From the IMG/VR virus record IMGVR_UViG_3300001373_000014, positions 5,126 through 29,759 of that record: a stretch of 24,634 nucleotides of DNA; one strand, 5' to 3'. Position 1 is the stretch's first letter. The number at the start of each line of letters is the position of its first letter. The notes below the pieces were generated by a model, which worked only from the letters and a program-made list of their open reading frames with translations, had not been told where the DNA came from and ran no database searches. This document shows, piece after piece, positions 5,571 to 14,403 of the stretch. Origin of the DNA: a virus. Made by a program: the position numbers and the translations under genes.

Positions 5571-7594
5571 TGAAAATATTAGAAGTAGATTTTAAGGATT
5601 GGTTCATCAATCAGAAAAGAATTCCTGCTGAAGATTCAGAAGAGTATAAAGCTTTTTTTAATTTTCATAAGGAAATTTGTATAAATGGATGTATGATGGA
5701 TGGGGTGTATATAAATCCTTTCTTATATTGGCATTTAAATTTTTGGAATACTGAGGTAGATATAATAGATGATTATGGGAGAATTAATCAAAAGTATGCT
5801 AACCCATTTCTTAGAGATAATGAATGGTTGGTTACTAATGAAATAGACAGGGCACATAAAGAAAAGAAAGGACTTGTTATTCTAGGGATAAGACGTTTTG
5901 CAAAATCAGTTCTTGAGGCTAGTTATATTGGATGTGGAGCTACATTTGATGAGAACTCACAGAATATTATTGCAGGATTGAATAGTCCTGATATTAAGTT
6001 GATTACAGATAAGATTGACAAAGGATTGAACTTCCTTCCTAAAGCATGGAGATGGCAGAGGGTAGAAGACAACTGGAAAAGTCAGGTGACTCTTGGTATT
6101 AAAACCAAGGCAGGGGAAAGAATACCATTTTCCCAGATTCTTATACGTAACTTGGATGGTGGAGCAAATGAAGAAGCCATTGCAGGTACAAAACCTAGAA
6201 GATTAATTATTGATGAAATAGGTAAAGGTAATTTTATTAGAGGACTTCAAGCTGCTATTCCTGGTTTTACAACACCATATGGATGGGGATGTAGTCCTAT
6301 ACTTACAGGAACTGGTGGTGACATGAAAATGTTCATGGATGCCAAGAGTCTTATGTTTGATGTAGAAAATTTTAATTTCCTTGAATACAATAATTCAAAA
6401 GATGAGAAAAGAATACATGGATTATTCATTTCTCATAAATATAGAATGGAAGCTAAAGAGGAATCTTCTCTTGGAGCTTTCCTAGAAAAACCAGAAGGTT
6501 CTTGTCTTTACCAAATTCCTATGTTGGTTGGTAATGAAGAACGTGCTACAGAAATTACAAATGCAAATCTTGAAAGGCTTAAAAAAGCAGGAGATAGAGT
6601 GGCATATTTAAAAGAGAAAATGTATTACCCACAAGAAGTGGATGATATATTCTTGAATGAAGATACAAATATATTTGATATAGAAGGAGCTAAACGCCAG
6701 AAAACCAGACTATTAGCACAAGAAAGAACAGGAACTCCTGTTGTTTTGTATGATGATGGAGATGGAATTAAACATGAGTTTACAGATAAACTTCCTATAT
6801 CAAACTTTCCATTGAAAGCTATTGACAATAAAGAAGCTCCAGTAGTGATATATGAGTTCCCAATGGCAGCCCCACCATGGGGATTATATGTTGCAGGAGT
6901 TGACCCTTATAGACAAGGCAAGTCTGCATATAGTTCGTCTCTAGGAAGTGTATACATATATAAAAGGATGCATAGCATCACTGGTGAAAAATATCAGGAT
7001 ATGTTTGTAGCCAGTTATTGTGCCAGACCTGAAAAGAAAGAAACCTGGGAAGAACAAGCTCGCCTACTTATTAAGTATTACAACGCTAGAGTGTTATGTG
7101 AAAATGATGAAATCAGCTTTATAGATTATATGATCTCGAAAGGTGACTCGCATTATTTAGAACGCCAACCAGATTGGTTAAAAGAAATCGTTCCAAACAC
7201 CACAGTTAGAAGGGATTATGGAATTCACAGGTCTTCTGACAAGATTAGGGATTTCTTACATGGCTGTCTGAAGAAGTATACAGAGGAAGTTTTACTAGTG
7301 GACAAAAATGATGATGGTGAAATAATACAACAGACCAAAGGAATGGTCAAGATATTTGATCCTGTATTATTGGAGGAAATGATACAATATAATGAACTGG
7401 GTAACTTTGATAGAATTGTTGCTGCAGAGTTGGCTATTGCTTTAGCCATGAAAATGGATCCTATAATGGGAAGAATAGGAGCTAAAGATGATGTAAGGCT
7501 AACAGCAATGCATACTAAAAGTAAAAACAAACTCTTTACAGAGAGTAGAGGAATGTTTACCAATAACAAAACAAGAAATAAATTATTTACATAA
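5570..7594 (+). CDS. terL: Terminase large subunit (packaging ATPase and nuclease)
   Basis: This is the motor that pumps DNA into the prohead and cuts concatemers. ATPase domain: Walker A variant GIRRFAKS at residues 106-113, Walker B LIIDE at 212-216 with catalytic Glu216, and coupling motif PILTGTGGD at 243-251. The RNase H-like nuclease domain has acidic residues Asp445 (AGVDPYRQG), Glu511 (VLCENDE) and Asp557/Asp561 (RSSDKIRDF), plus FDRIVAAELA near 613-622. At 674 residues it is within the usual range for Bacteroidota phage enzymes. It is coupled by 1-nt overlaps to the candidate small subunit upstream and the portal downstream, so the three are produced together. The assignment is secure. 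Confidence 0.95.
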   Translation: MKILEVDFKDWFINQKRIPAEDSEEYKAFFNFHKEICINGCMMDGVYINPFLYWHLNFWNTEVDIIDDYGRINQKYANPFLRDNEWLVTNEIDRAHKEKKGLVILGIRRFAKSVLEASYIGCGATFDENSQNIIAGLNSPDIKLITDKIDKGLNFLPKAWRWQRVEDNWKSQVTLGIKTKAGERIPFSQILIRNLDGGANEEAIAGTKPRRLIIDEIGKGNFIRGLQAAIPGFTTPYGWGCSPILTGTGGDMKMFMDAKSLMFDVENFNFLEYNNSKDEKRIHGLFISHKYRMEAKEESSLGAFLEKPEGSCLYQIPMLVGNEERATEITNANLERLKKAGDRVAYLKEKMYYPQEVDDIFLNEDTNIFDIEGAKRQKTRLLAQERTGTPVVLYDDGDGIKHEFTDKLPISNFPLKAIDNKEAPVVIYEFPMAAPPWGLYVAGVDPYRQGKSAYSSSLGSVYIYKRMHSITGEKYQDMFVASYCARPEKKETWEEQARLLIKYYNARVLCENDEISFIDYMISKGDSHYLERQPDWLKEIVPNTTVRRDYGIHRSSDKIRDFLHGCLKKYTEEVLLVDKNDDGEIIQQTKGMVKIFDPVLLEEMIQYNELGNFDRIVAAELAIALAMKMDPIMGRIGAKDDVRLTAMHTKSKNKLFTESRGMFTNNKTRNKLFT

Positions 7595-10179
7595 TGGCAA
7601 TAATTAGATATACAAAAGATGCTACTATACGCTATGCGTATTTAAACATATTTCCTGACCAGTTTAAAACTGAAAAAGAAAAGGAAGATGAAAGTTGGAT
7701 AAAGAATACGATGGATTATTTTTCAAATAAAGCCTATGCTGAATATATAAAGAATAGGGATACGTTTGTAAAAAATTACGATCTGATGAAAGGTATTCTA
7801 CGTATGGAAGACTTTTATCAAGACCCTGAAGTAAAAAGCTTTACAGATGTTCTTACACAAGATATTGCATTGCCTGCACACGTACAGATGTATTCCATCC
7901 TCACTACCCCAATCAATGAATTGGTAGGTGAAATAACAAAACGTCCTGATTCAATCAAGGTGAAAGCTTTCGATGACGATTCGCAAGCAGCTGAATTGCA
8001 ATTTAAAACAGATACATTACAGAGTTATATTATTGCCCAAGCTAGACAAAAAATTATTGAAAAGGCTTCCATTGAAGGAAATGAAATTCCAGATGAAGAA
8101 TTAGAGCAAATGACAATGGAGCAAGTTCAGGATCAATTAGATTCATACACTTCCATAGCAGAAAAATGGGCCAATCATACATTAACTTGTGCTAAAGCTG
8201 AGTTTAATTTAAAAGAACAAAGCGAAGATGCTTTTAGAGATCTTTGTATAGCCAATAGAGAATATTTTCATTTATATGAAGACAATTCTAAAGTGGGATA
8301 TAATGTAGAAGTGGCCAATCCAAAAAACACTTGGTTCCTTTCCACACCAGACAGAAAATACATTTCAGATCCAACAGGTAGAGCAAGAGGTGCTTATGCT
8401 GCTGGTACTGTGCATGTTATGGAACTTTCTGAAATTATAGAAAGTATTCCAGAAATAACAAAAGATGAAATAGACCATTTAAGAAGTTCATTACAAGATT
8501 ATGGATTGATTAATGTACGTGAGTCTAATTTAGGAAACCCAAATGCTATTGAAGGACAAGAATCTATTCAATATGATACATATGATCCTGCTATCTTACA
8601 AACTAGAATGATTATAGAATCTGAGATGAAAGAAAATAATGATGGACTGCAAGACTTTCTTGGTCTTACATCTAATGTTTCTTCTTTTGGATATAAATAT
8701 GTAGTGGTTAGATCTTATTGGATATCTAAAGTGAAGATAGGTAAAGTGATATATACAGATGAGATGGGTAATGAGCAATCAATTCTTGTTGATGAAACTT
8801 ATAAATCTAAGACACTTCCTACAGAAATATCATTAGAATGGGGTTGGATTAATAGATGGTATCAAGGAACCAAGATTGGTCCAGATATTTATCATGTTAA
8901 ACCATTTAAACTTTTAAATTATTGTCCTATTGTAGGATTTGTTCATGAGATAAAAAATACTGAATCAAAATCTTTAGTAGATCTTATGAAACCATTCCAA
9001 GCTATTTATAATGTTTGTATGAATCAGTTATGGAAACTTCTTGAAAAAGAAGTGGGTAAAGTGCAACTCATGTCATTACGTCATATACCAATTCCAAAAG
9101 ATGGAGATGCACAAGATGCTCTTGATATTTGGGAAATGGAAGCACGTAATAGAGGAGTGGTATTTATTGATGATAGTCCTGAGAACTTAAAATCTCCTAG
9201 TTCTTTCAATCAATTTACAGCTCTTGATCTTACACGTACACAAGAAATACAATCTCGTTATACTCTTGCTCAACAAATAAAAGCAGAATGTTGGGAACTT
9301 ATTGGTATGTCAAGACAAAGAATGGGAGATGTATCAGCTAGTGAAAGTGCCACAGGTACTAATACAGCTATGCAAATGTCTTATTCTCAAACAGAACCAA
9401 TGTTTATTGCTCATGAATATAATCTTTTACAATTGTATCAAGCAATTATAGATGCTGCATTATACATTGAAAGTTCTAAACCTGAATCTACACAGTCTTA
9501 TGTTAACTCAGAAGGAACTTCTTCCTTTGTACAAGTTAATGGTACTGACTTGAAATTTAGAGATTTGAAAGTATTTCCTACAAATCGTCCAGAAGATACC
9601 AAAATGTTTGAAGAATTTAGAGCTCTTGCTCAACCATTTATGCAAAATGGAGGTTCTTTATATGAAGTGGCTGAATTGTATAGCACTAAATCTTTAAGAG
9701 AATTGAAAAAAACATTTAAAGACCAAAGAGATCAACAAACTAAAGAAAGACAACAAGCATTTGAACAAAAACAACAAGAGCTTCAACAACAACAAGCTCA
9801 ATCTGAAGCTGCATTACAACAAGCTGCACAATTACATCAGGCTGATTTAGCTCATGAAGATTATCAAAATGAACTTGATAGAATCAACAAACTTCAAATA
9901 GCAAATATAAATGCTTTGGGAAGAAATGAAAATGCTACAGCAGATGTTGATAATTCAGGAATTTCTGATGCAATAGAAATGACTAACCTCAGCATGCAGC
10001 AAAATAAAGCTAAACAAGATTATGCTACCAAACTTATGGACATTCAATCTAAAACTTATCAAAATGCACAAAAAATGCAGATAGAAAAAGAAAAGATTAA
10101 ATTAGGTAGGGATAATATGGCAAATGATCTTGCTATTGCAAAAGAAAATGCTAAAGGACGAAATAACAAAAAAGGTTAG
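7594..10179 (+). CDS. Portal protein
   Basis: The 861-residue protein directly follows TerL (1-nt overlap), as portal genes do. The portal dodecamer forms the DNA channel at one capsid vertex and docks TerL. The N-terminal third includes ALPAHVQMYSILTTPINELV; the central part has long helices (LVDLMKPFQAIYNVCMNQLW) and the segment SRQRMGDVSASESATGTNTA, of a type seen in portals of crAss-like phages. Residues about 707-755 are Gln-rich coiled coil (QQELQQQQAQSEAALQQAAQ), followed by a further charged helix ending in Lys/Asn. This long C-terminal extension corresponds to the barrel or tunnel-loop region and accounts for the large size. Identification is by position, size and helical pattern. 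Confidence 0.85.
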   Translation: MAIIRYTKDATIRYAYLNIFPDQFKTEKEKEDESWIKNTMDYFSNKAYAEYIKNRDTFVKNYDLMKGILRMEDFYQDPEVKSFTDVLTQDIALPAHVQMYSILTTPINELVGEITKRPDSIKVKAFDDDSQAAELQFKTDTLQSYIIAQARQKIIEKASIEGNEIPDEELEQMTMEQVQDQLDSYTSIAEKWANHTLTCAKAEFNLKEQSEDAFRDLCIANREYFHLYEDNSKVGYNVEVANPKNTWFLSTPDRKYISDPTGRARGAYAAGTVHVMELSEIIESIPEITKDEIDHLRSSLQDYGLINVRESNLGNPNAIEGQESIQYDTYDPAILQTRMIIESEMKENNDGLQDFLGLTSNVSSFGYKYVVVRSYWISKVKIGKVIYTDEMGNEQSILVDETYKSKTLPTEISLEWGWINRWYQGTKIGPDIYHVKPFKLLNYCPIVGFVHEIKNTESKSLVDLMKPFQAIYNVCMNQLWKLLEKEVGKVQLMSLRHIPIPKDGDAQDALDIWEMEARNRGVVFIDDSPENLKSPSSFNQFTALDLTRTQEIQSRYTLAQQIKAECWELIGMSRQRMGDVSASESATGTNTAMQMSYSQTEPMFIAHEYNLLQLYQAIIDAALYIESSKPESTQSYVNSEGTSSFVQVNGTDLKFRDLKVFPTNRPEDTKMFEEFRALAQPFMQNGGSLYEVAELYSTKSLRELKKTFKDQRDQQTKERQQAFEQKQQELQQQQAQSEAALQQAAQLHQADLAHEDYQNELDRINKLQIANINALGRNENATADVDNSGISDAIEMTNLSMQQNKAKQDYATKLMDIQSKTYQNAQKMQIEKEKIKLGRDNMANDLAIAKENAKGRNNKKG

Positions 10180-10248
10180 TTTTGAAAAAGCATAAAAAAT
10201 ATTAATGCTATATTATTTACAAAATACAATGAAATGAAACAATAAAGC

Positions 10249-10279
10249 TTTGATATTAAAAACTCTTGTCATAATTTTA
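10249..10279 (+). promoter_or_regulatory. Possible promoter of scaffold-capsid genes
   Basis: TTTG at 10249-10252, a 19-nt spacer and TAATTTTA at 10272-10279 fit the Bacteroidota -33/-7 pattern except for A instead of the final G. It lies in the only sizeable gap (133 nt) of the head module, just upstream of the scaffold and capsid genes, which need the highest expression. Confidence 0.4.
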
Positions 10280-10312
10280 CACTATAATAAAACCAAATAA
10301 ATACAACTACAT

Positions 10313-11563
10313 ATGGCTAATGAATTAGATTCAATAGGAAACTTTAGTATCCAAGATACTATTGAAATGGGAATGGGTAATCCACAATTGATCAATGATC
10401 TATTTACTGATGAAGCTTCTGCTTCTCCAGAAAGTATTACACCTATTATATCAGAAATTACTCCTCCAGCAGCACCAGCTAAACCAGCTACACCTGCAGG
10501 TAAAGAAATTGTACCTCCAAAAAATGTTGATGGATTTACAGAAGAGGAAAAGACTGATGGACAGTCACTTATATCCAATTTCTTAGGAAATGGAGATGAA
10601 GATGAAGAAGAGGAAGAAGAGAATAAAACAATCGTAAATAAATCTAAACCTGTTTCACAAGAGGTGGTTGATGAACCAGAACAAACTGAATTTACAGCAT
10701 TATCAAATGATTTATTCAGACTTGGTGTTTTTACCAAAGATGAAGATGAAGAAGAAGATGTTCTCATTAAATCTCCACAAGAGTTTTTAGAAAGATTCCA
10801 GAATGAAAAGAAAAAAGGTGCTATTGAAATTGTAGACAATTTTATAGGACAGTTTGGAGAGGATTATCAGGAAGCGTTTGATGCCATATTTGTTAAAGGA
10901 GTAAATCCAAAAGATTACTTCACTGTATATAATAATGTAGTTTCATTTGCAGAATTAGATCTTACAATAGAAAGCAATCAAGAAAGGGTTGTAAAGCAAG
11001 CTTTACTAGATCAAGGGTTTGAACCTGAAGATATAGATTCAGAAATTGAAAGATTTAAAAATTATGGTGATTTGGAGACAGTTGCTACAAAACATCATAA
11101 AGTGTTAGTTAAGAAGGAAGCTTCTAAACTACAAGAAATGGAACAAAAAGCTGAACAAGACTTACAAGTTAAAGCTGCACAAAAAAGTAAATATGTAGCA
11201 AACGTTCAAAGTATTATTCAGGATAAATTAAAAAATAAAGAGTTTGATGGTATTCCTATCAATCCAAAATTAGCAGGTGAACTACAAGACTTCTTAATAG
11301 TAGATAAGTGGAAAACTCCATCTGGAGAAAATCTTACAGATTTTGACAGAGCTATTTTAGATATGAAGAGACCAGAAAATCATGAAATGAAAGTGAAGGT
11401 GGCTTTATTACTAAAGATTTTAGAAAAAGATCCCACATTATCAACTATTCAAAAGACAGGCTTGACAAAAAAATCTGATCAGTTATTTACTGAAGTTGCA
11501 AGACAAGTAACAAAACAAAAATCAGGAACTACACCAGCTAAACCTAATTCATGGTTTCAATAA
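10313..11563 (+). CDS. Putative capsid scaffolding protein
   Basis: The 416-residue, strongly acidic protein lies between portal and capsid genes, the standard scaffold position. It has an N-terminal disordered region with Pro/Ala-rich residues (about 49-65, PPAAPAKPATPAGKE), a Glu/Asp block (GDEDEEEEEENK, about 94-105), a second acidic patch (KDEDEEEDV) and a long helical centre (VKKEASKLQEMEQKAEQDLQ, about 265-290). The C-terminus is basic and mixed (RQVTKQKSGTTPAKPNSWF), compatible with a capsid-binding tail. Scaffolds fill the prohead and leave or are cleaved during maturation. No protease domain is seen. A prohead internal protein is the alternative. The ATG is preceded by a leader nearly identical to the one at 13386-13411. 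Confidence 0.7.
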   Translation: MANELDSIGNFSIQDTIEMGMGNPQLINDLFTDEASASPESITPIISEITPPAAPAKPATPAGKEIVPPKNVDGFTEEEKTDGQSLISNFLGNGDEDEEEEEENKTIVNKSKPVSQEVVDEPEQTEFTALSNDLFRLGVFTKDEDEEEDVLIKSPQEFLERFQNEKKKGAIEIVDNFIGQFGEDYQEAFDAIFVKGVNPKDYFTVYNNVVSFAELDLTIESNQERVVKQALLDQGFEPEDIDSEIERFKNYGDLETVATKHHKVLVKKEASKLQEMEQKAEQDLQVKAAQKSKYVANVQSIIQDKLKNKEFDGIPINPKLAGELQDFLIVDKWKTPSGENLTDFDRAILDMKRPENHEMKVKVALLLKILEKDPTLSTIQKTGLTKKSDQLFTEVARQVTKQKSGTTPAKPNSWFQ

Positions 11564-11599
11564 CAATAATAAATAATTAACAACAAAAACTTATAAACA

Positions 11600-13162
11600 A
11601 TGGCAATTCAAACAATTCCTGGGTTAACAGGCTTTAGTTACGCACGTGTTTCCTCTATGGATAAACGTGCAGTAGGCAAGCTTACAGACTCAAATCACTT
11701 GGAGTCTTTTCACTCCACAGAACCTGCTGACTATGATAAAAAAATCATAAGTCTATATACGCAGAGCACATTGTATAGTAATGACTTCTTGGACATGATT
11801 AACAAGAGCACACCGTTTTACATTGATAACAACAGTGATGCTTGGAAATGGCAAGTTGCAGTACCTTACAAATTCCCAAAAATTATTGATGTACCTACAT
11901 CTACTCAAACCTTAATTAGTGAGAGTAAAACTGGTATTGATGGTCAAGAATTTCAATTAGTATTAGATACTAATGAATTCTCTAAAAATGCCATCATCTC
12001 TGTAGGTTCTCGTCAATATGGTCCACGTTTTTATGTAGTGAAAGATCCACTTCCTTGGAATATGGGATATCTTTACACATTTACTTTGGTAACAGATAAT
12101 CCACGAGTTGACTTTGTTTCTCCTACCTTCTTAAAAATTGGTATTGAGCTTGAACTAGTTGATGCTGCTATTGGAGAATTTGATCAAGACTTGTTAGGTC
12201 TTCCTAGATTAGGTGAGCAAATCACTATGTTTGAATCTTTGGGTTCTGGATATGGATATGAGCACAAAATCACAGAATGGGCTGATGACAAAACAATGAA
12301 GGATGCTGCTGGAAATGCTTTAGACATTTTAGTATATGCTCCTCAAAGACGTGGTCAACTTCCTTTAACTCGTAATGATGTTAAATGGGAACCATTCATT
12401 GAGTTCTGGATGCGTAAATCTATGATTGAGCTGAAAGTTAAGAAAATGATTTGGGGTCGACCAGGAACAGTGAAAACTAATGGTTCTAAACAAGAAGTTA
12501 AACGTACTTCTGCTGGTATCTACCATAGAATGCGTGTTAATGGAAATGCAGTACAATATAATCGTGGTGAGTTCTCTGCTAACTTGATTCGTTCAGTATT
12601 TGGAGATCTTTTCTACAGACGTGTGGATGTTAAAGACAGACATGTGAAAATGTACACCAATGAATCTGGATTTGATGTATTCCAACAAGCTTTGAAAAAT
12701 GATGCACTTAACAGTGGTCTTACATTTATGGCAGATTCTGGAAACAGATATCTACAGGGTGAAGGACAACACATCACTTATAACTTTGCATTTGATGCAA
12801 TGGTTACAAGAGAAACTGGACGTGTTGAATTAATTCACTTGAAAGAACTAGACTTACCACAATCTAACCTAGAGTTTGGACAAAACAAAAAATCTACTCC
12901 TGTATTTATGGTGTTTGATGTTTCTCCAATGTCTGATGGTTCAATGTTGAATAACATTCGTGAGGTAAGAATGAAAGGTGCTCCTTCTATGACTTGGGGG
13001 TATATCGATGGTACTCGTCATCACTTAGGTTTTGCTAAATCTCAAGGTATGAGCTCAGCAAACAAATTCCCTGGATATGAAATCTGGATGAAAGATAGAT
13101 GTGATGTCTTTGTAGAAGACTTGTCTAGAACTGTGTTGATTGAGGAAATACCACAATTCTAA
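11600..13162 (+). CDS. Major capsid protein (probable HK97 fold)
   Basis: The 520-residue protein follows the scaffold gene by 36 nt and is the best positional and size match for the shell protein. Codon choice differs from neighbours: CGT for arginine and CAA/GGT/GCT are frequent, as in a heavily expressed gene, while the flanking genes prefer AGA. The start MAIQTIPGLTGFSYARVSSM lacks an obvious cleaved delta domain. Mixed beta/alpha content with GQLPLTRNDVKWEPFIEFWM and the C-terminal YEIWMKDRCDVFVEDLSRTV are consistent with, but not diagnostic of, an HK97-type fold. It is followed by a highly structured intergenic RNA and a tRNA rather than by the next gene directly. Confidence 0.8.
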   Translation: MAIQTIPGLTGFSYARVSSMDKRAVGKLTDSNHLESFHSTEPADYDKKIISLYTQSTLYSNDFLDMINKSTPFYIDNNSDAWKWQVAVPYKFPKIIDVPTSTQTLISESKTGIDGQEFQLVLDTNEFSKNAIISVGSRQYGPRFYVVKDPLPWNMGYLYTFTLVTDNPRVDFVSPTFLKIGIELELVDAAIGEFDQDLLGLPRLGEQITMFESLGSGYGYEHKITEWADDKTMKDAAGNALDILVYAPQRRGQLPLTRNDVKWEPFIEFWMRKSMIELKVKKMIWGRPGTVKTNGSKQEVKRTSAGIYHRMRVNGNAVQYNRGEFSANLIRSVFGDLFYRRVDVKDRHVKMYTNESGFDVFQQALKNDALNSGLTFMADSGNRYLQGEGQHITYNFAFDAMVTRETGRVELIHLKELDLPQSNLEFGQNKKSTPVFMVFDVSPMSDGSMLNNIREVRMKGAPSMTWGYIDGTRHHLGFAKSQGMSSANKFPGYEIWMKDRCDVFVEDLSRTVLIEEIPQF

Positions 13163-13173
13163 TAATAACAATA

Positions 13174-13237
13174 GTTGTCTAGTACAACTTATTTTCTGAG
13201 AAAGATCCCCTCAACTCCTCTCCCTCCTAGAGGGGAT
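13174..13237 (+). terminator. Hairpins in the 3' leader of the capsid message
   Basis: Two hairpins follow the capsid stop. The first is GTTGT-CTAGT-ACAAC (13174-13188) with TTATTTTCT after it, a weak intrinsic terminator. The second is GC-rich, ATCCCCTC (13205-13212) with GAGGGGAT (13230-13237) and a 17-nt pyrimidine-rich loop, without a following T run. They may cause partial termination or protect the capsid message from 3' exonucleases. Confidence 0.45.
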
Positions 13238-13246
13238 TGATCTCAC

Positions 13247-13297
13247 AGAGTGATGGATTGGTATAACTAGTCGCATTTCCTTCAATGGAAACACTCT
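13247..13297 (+). ncRNA. Predicted three-way-junction RNA element
   Basis: Outer stem AGAGTG (13247-13252) with CACTCT (13292-13297) encloses two hairpins. One is a 7-bp stem, GATTGGT/ACTAGTC with loop ATA (13256-13272, two wobble pairs). The other is a 5-bp stem, TTTCC/GGAAA with a 6-nt loop (13276-13291). The second hairpin stacks directly on the outer stem, as a T-arm does on an acceptor. It lies 6 nt upstream of the tRNA. It may be a tRNA remnant, a processing signal or a chance fold. Confidence 0.35.
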
Positions 13298-13303
13298 ACA
13301 AAT

Positions 13304-13376
13304 TGCGTGGTGGAGCAGATGGAAGCTCGTGAGACTCATAATCTCAAGGCCATGGGTTCGAGTCCCATTCACGCTA
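13304..13376 (+). tRNA. tRNA with CAT anticodon, initiator-like
   Basis: It folds as a full cloverleaf. The acceptor TGCGTGG/TCACGCT has a T.T mismatch at 1:72 and G.T at 7:66. The D stem is GAGC/GCTC; the anticodon stem TGAGA/TCTCA has loop CTCATAA and anticodon CAT at 13337-13339; the T stem ATGGG/CCCAT has loop TTCGAGT; the discriminator is A13376. CTA rather than CCA follows, so CCA must be added after processing. The 1:72 mismatch and the A11:U24 pair are hallmarks of bacterial initiator tRNA, and GTGGAGCAG and AGCTCGT match the E. coli initiator as I remember it. The three G:C pairs of the initiator anticodon stem are missing, so an elongator Met or an Ile (AUA) role is not excluded. 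Confidence 0.9.
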
Positions 13377-13411
13377 CTAAGTATTAAACCAATTAATAAA
13401 ATAACTACATT

Positions 13412-14377
13412 ATGGGTAAATTAGGTAAAGTCTCAACTATTAAACGTGAGTTTAGTAACTCTCAGTTGCAGACAATGGAAAGTGGACTTTCTCAACATGG
13501 ATTAACAAGAGTTCCTGGAACAGGGGTTTTTAAATATCCTTACAAAGAACTTGATGGTAAATATAGAACAGGACTAGATCCAAATGCTTCTTATATTTTA
13601 CGTATTAAAGATCAAACAGAAAGAGAATTAGAAATTGAAAGAGTTACTAAACTGAAAGACAGATTAGAAAAAGAACTAGGAATAGATCTTGGACCTAGAG
13701 CTCTTTTTTGGAATTATAGTTTAGCTACGTCGACTTCTGATGAAATGCATGTTCAACCAGTTAAATTAATGGATGGTGACAATTATTTTGATTTGTCAGC
13801 TACATTTCAAGAAATTGCTTTCTCTTGGTTAAGAGTTCATCCAACAATTGCTTCAAGCTATCAAGCTTGGGAACGTGGAGATTATCCTGCAGATACACAA
13901 TTTTATGTTGTTGATGATGATATTGAAAATGCAATCATTTACAAGAAAAAACAATTAATCAATAAAGCTATTGTTAAATTTGATGTGATGTCTCCTGACA
14001 AGAAAAAGAAAATTGCCAGACTTATGGGACTTCCTGTGACAGAAGACACAAAAGAGGATGTTGTTTATAACCAGGTTGATACATTACTGAAACAAACTGA
14101 GTTTAAAGAAGGTAAGCACTTAGGATTAAATCCTATCACTGTTTTCAATTCTTTTGCAGAAATGAAAGAAAATTTACTCCATATTAAAGATGTTGTAAAA
14201 CAAGCTACTGCTCATTCAATTTATAGAATTAAACCTAATGGTAAAGTTTATGAAGGAGAATTTGAAATAGCTAAAGATGAAGAAGATCTTATTAAATTTT
14301 TAGCTGATGATGATAATCAGGATGAACTTTTAATATTAGAAGGAAAATTAAAAATGAAAAAACTAGCCTCTGTATAA
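13412..14377 (+). CDS. Putative virion structural protein, 321 residues
   Basis: The protein begins MGKLGKVSTIKREFSNSQLQ; it is soluble and mixed alpha/beta, with a charged helix (ERELEIERVTKLKDRLEKEL, about 70-90) and a basic helical segment (MSPDKKKKIARLMGLPV). No family is recognised. It sits just after the capsid gene and the tRNA and before two further structural-type genes, so a head-completion, decoration or neck role is likely but unproven. The C-terminal segment (IYRIKPNGKVYEGEFEIAKD) has a beta-hairpin look. Its leader AAACCAATTAATAAAATAAC closely resembles that of the scaffold gene, suggesting similar translation control. Confidence 0.7.
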   Translation: MGKLGKVSTIKREFSNSQLQTMESGLSQHGLTRVPGTGVFKYPYKELDGKYRTGLDPNASYILRIKDQTERELEIERVTKLKDRLEKELGIDLGPRALFWNYSLATSTSDEMHVQPVKLMDGDNYFDLSATFQEIAFSWLRVHPTIASSYQAWERGDYPADTQFYVVDDDIENAIIYKKKQLINKAIVKFDVMSPDKKKKIARLMGLPVTEDTKEDVVYNQVDTLLKQTEFKEGKHLGLNPITVFNSFAEMKENLLHIKDVVKQATAHSIYRIKPNGKVYEGEFEIAKDEEDLIKFLADDDNQDELLILEGKLKMKKLASV

Positions 14378-14403
14378 GAGGTTAGTTTCAAAATATTAAA
14401 CTT

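Noticed and set aside
2337-10218. Shared 16-mer TAATGCTATATTATTT at 2337-2352 and 10203-10218
   Set aside because: In DNA this AT-rich an exact 16-base match between two places in 24 kb is near what chance would give, and the contexts differ.
10282-10839. Minus-strand Ser-rich frame of 185 codons
   Set aside because: It lies opposite the acidic Glu/Asp stretches of the scaffold gene; GAA/GAT codons read as TTC/ATC and Ser-rich sequence in antisense. The scaffold frame has the better protein character and context.
13247-13297. Hammerhead ribozyme
   Set aside because: The three-way junction invites the comparison, but the conserved CUGANGA and GAAA core segments are absent from the junction strands.
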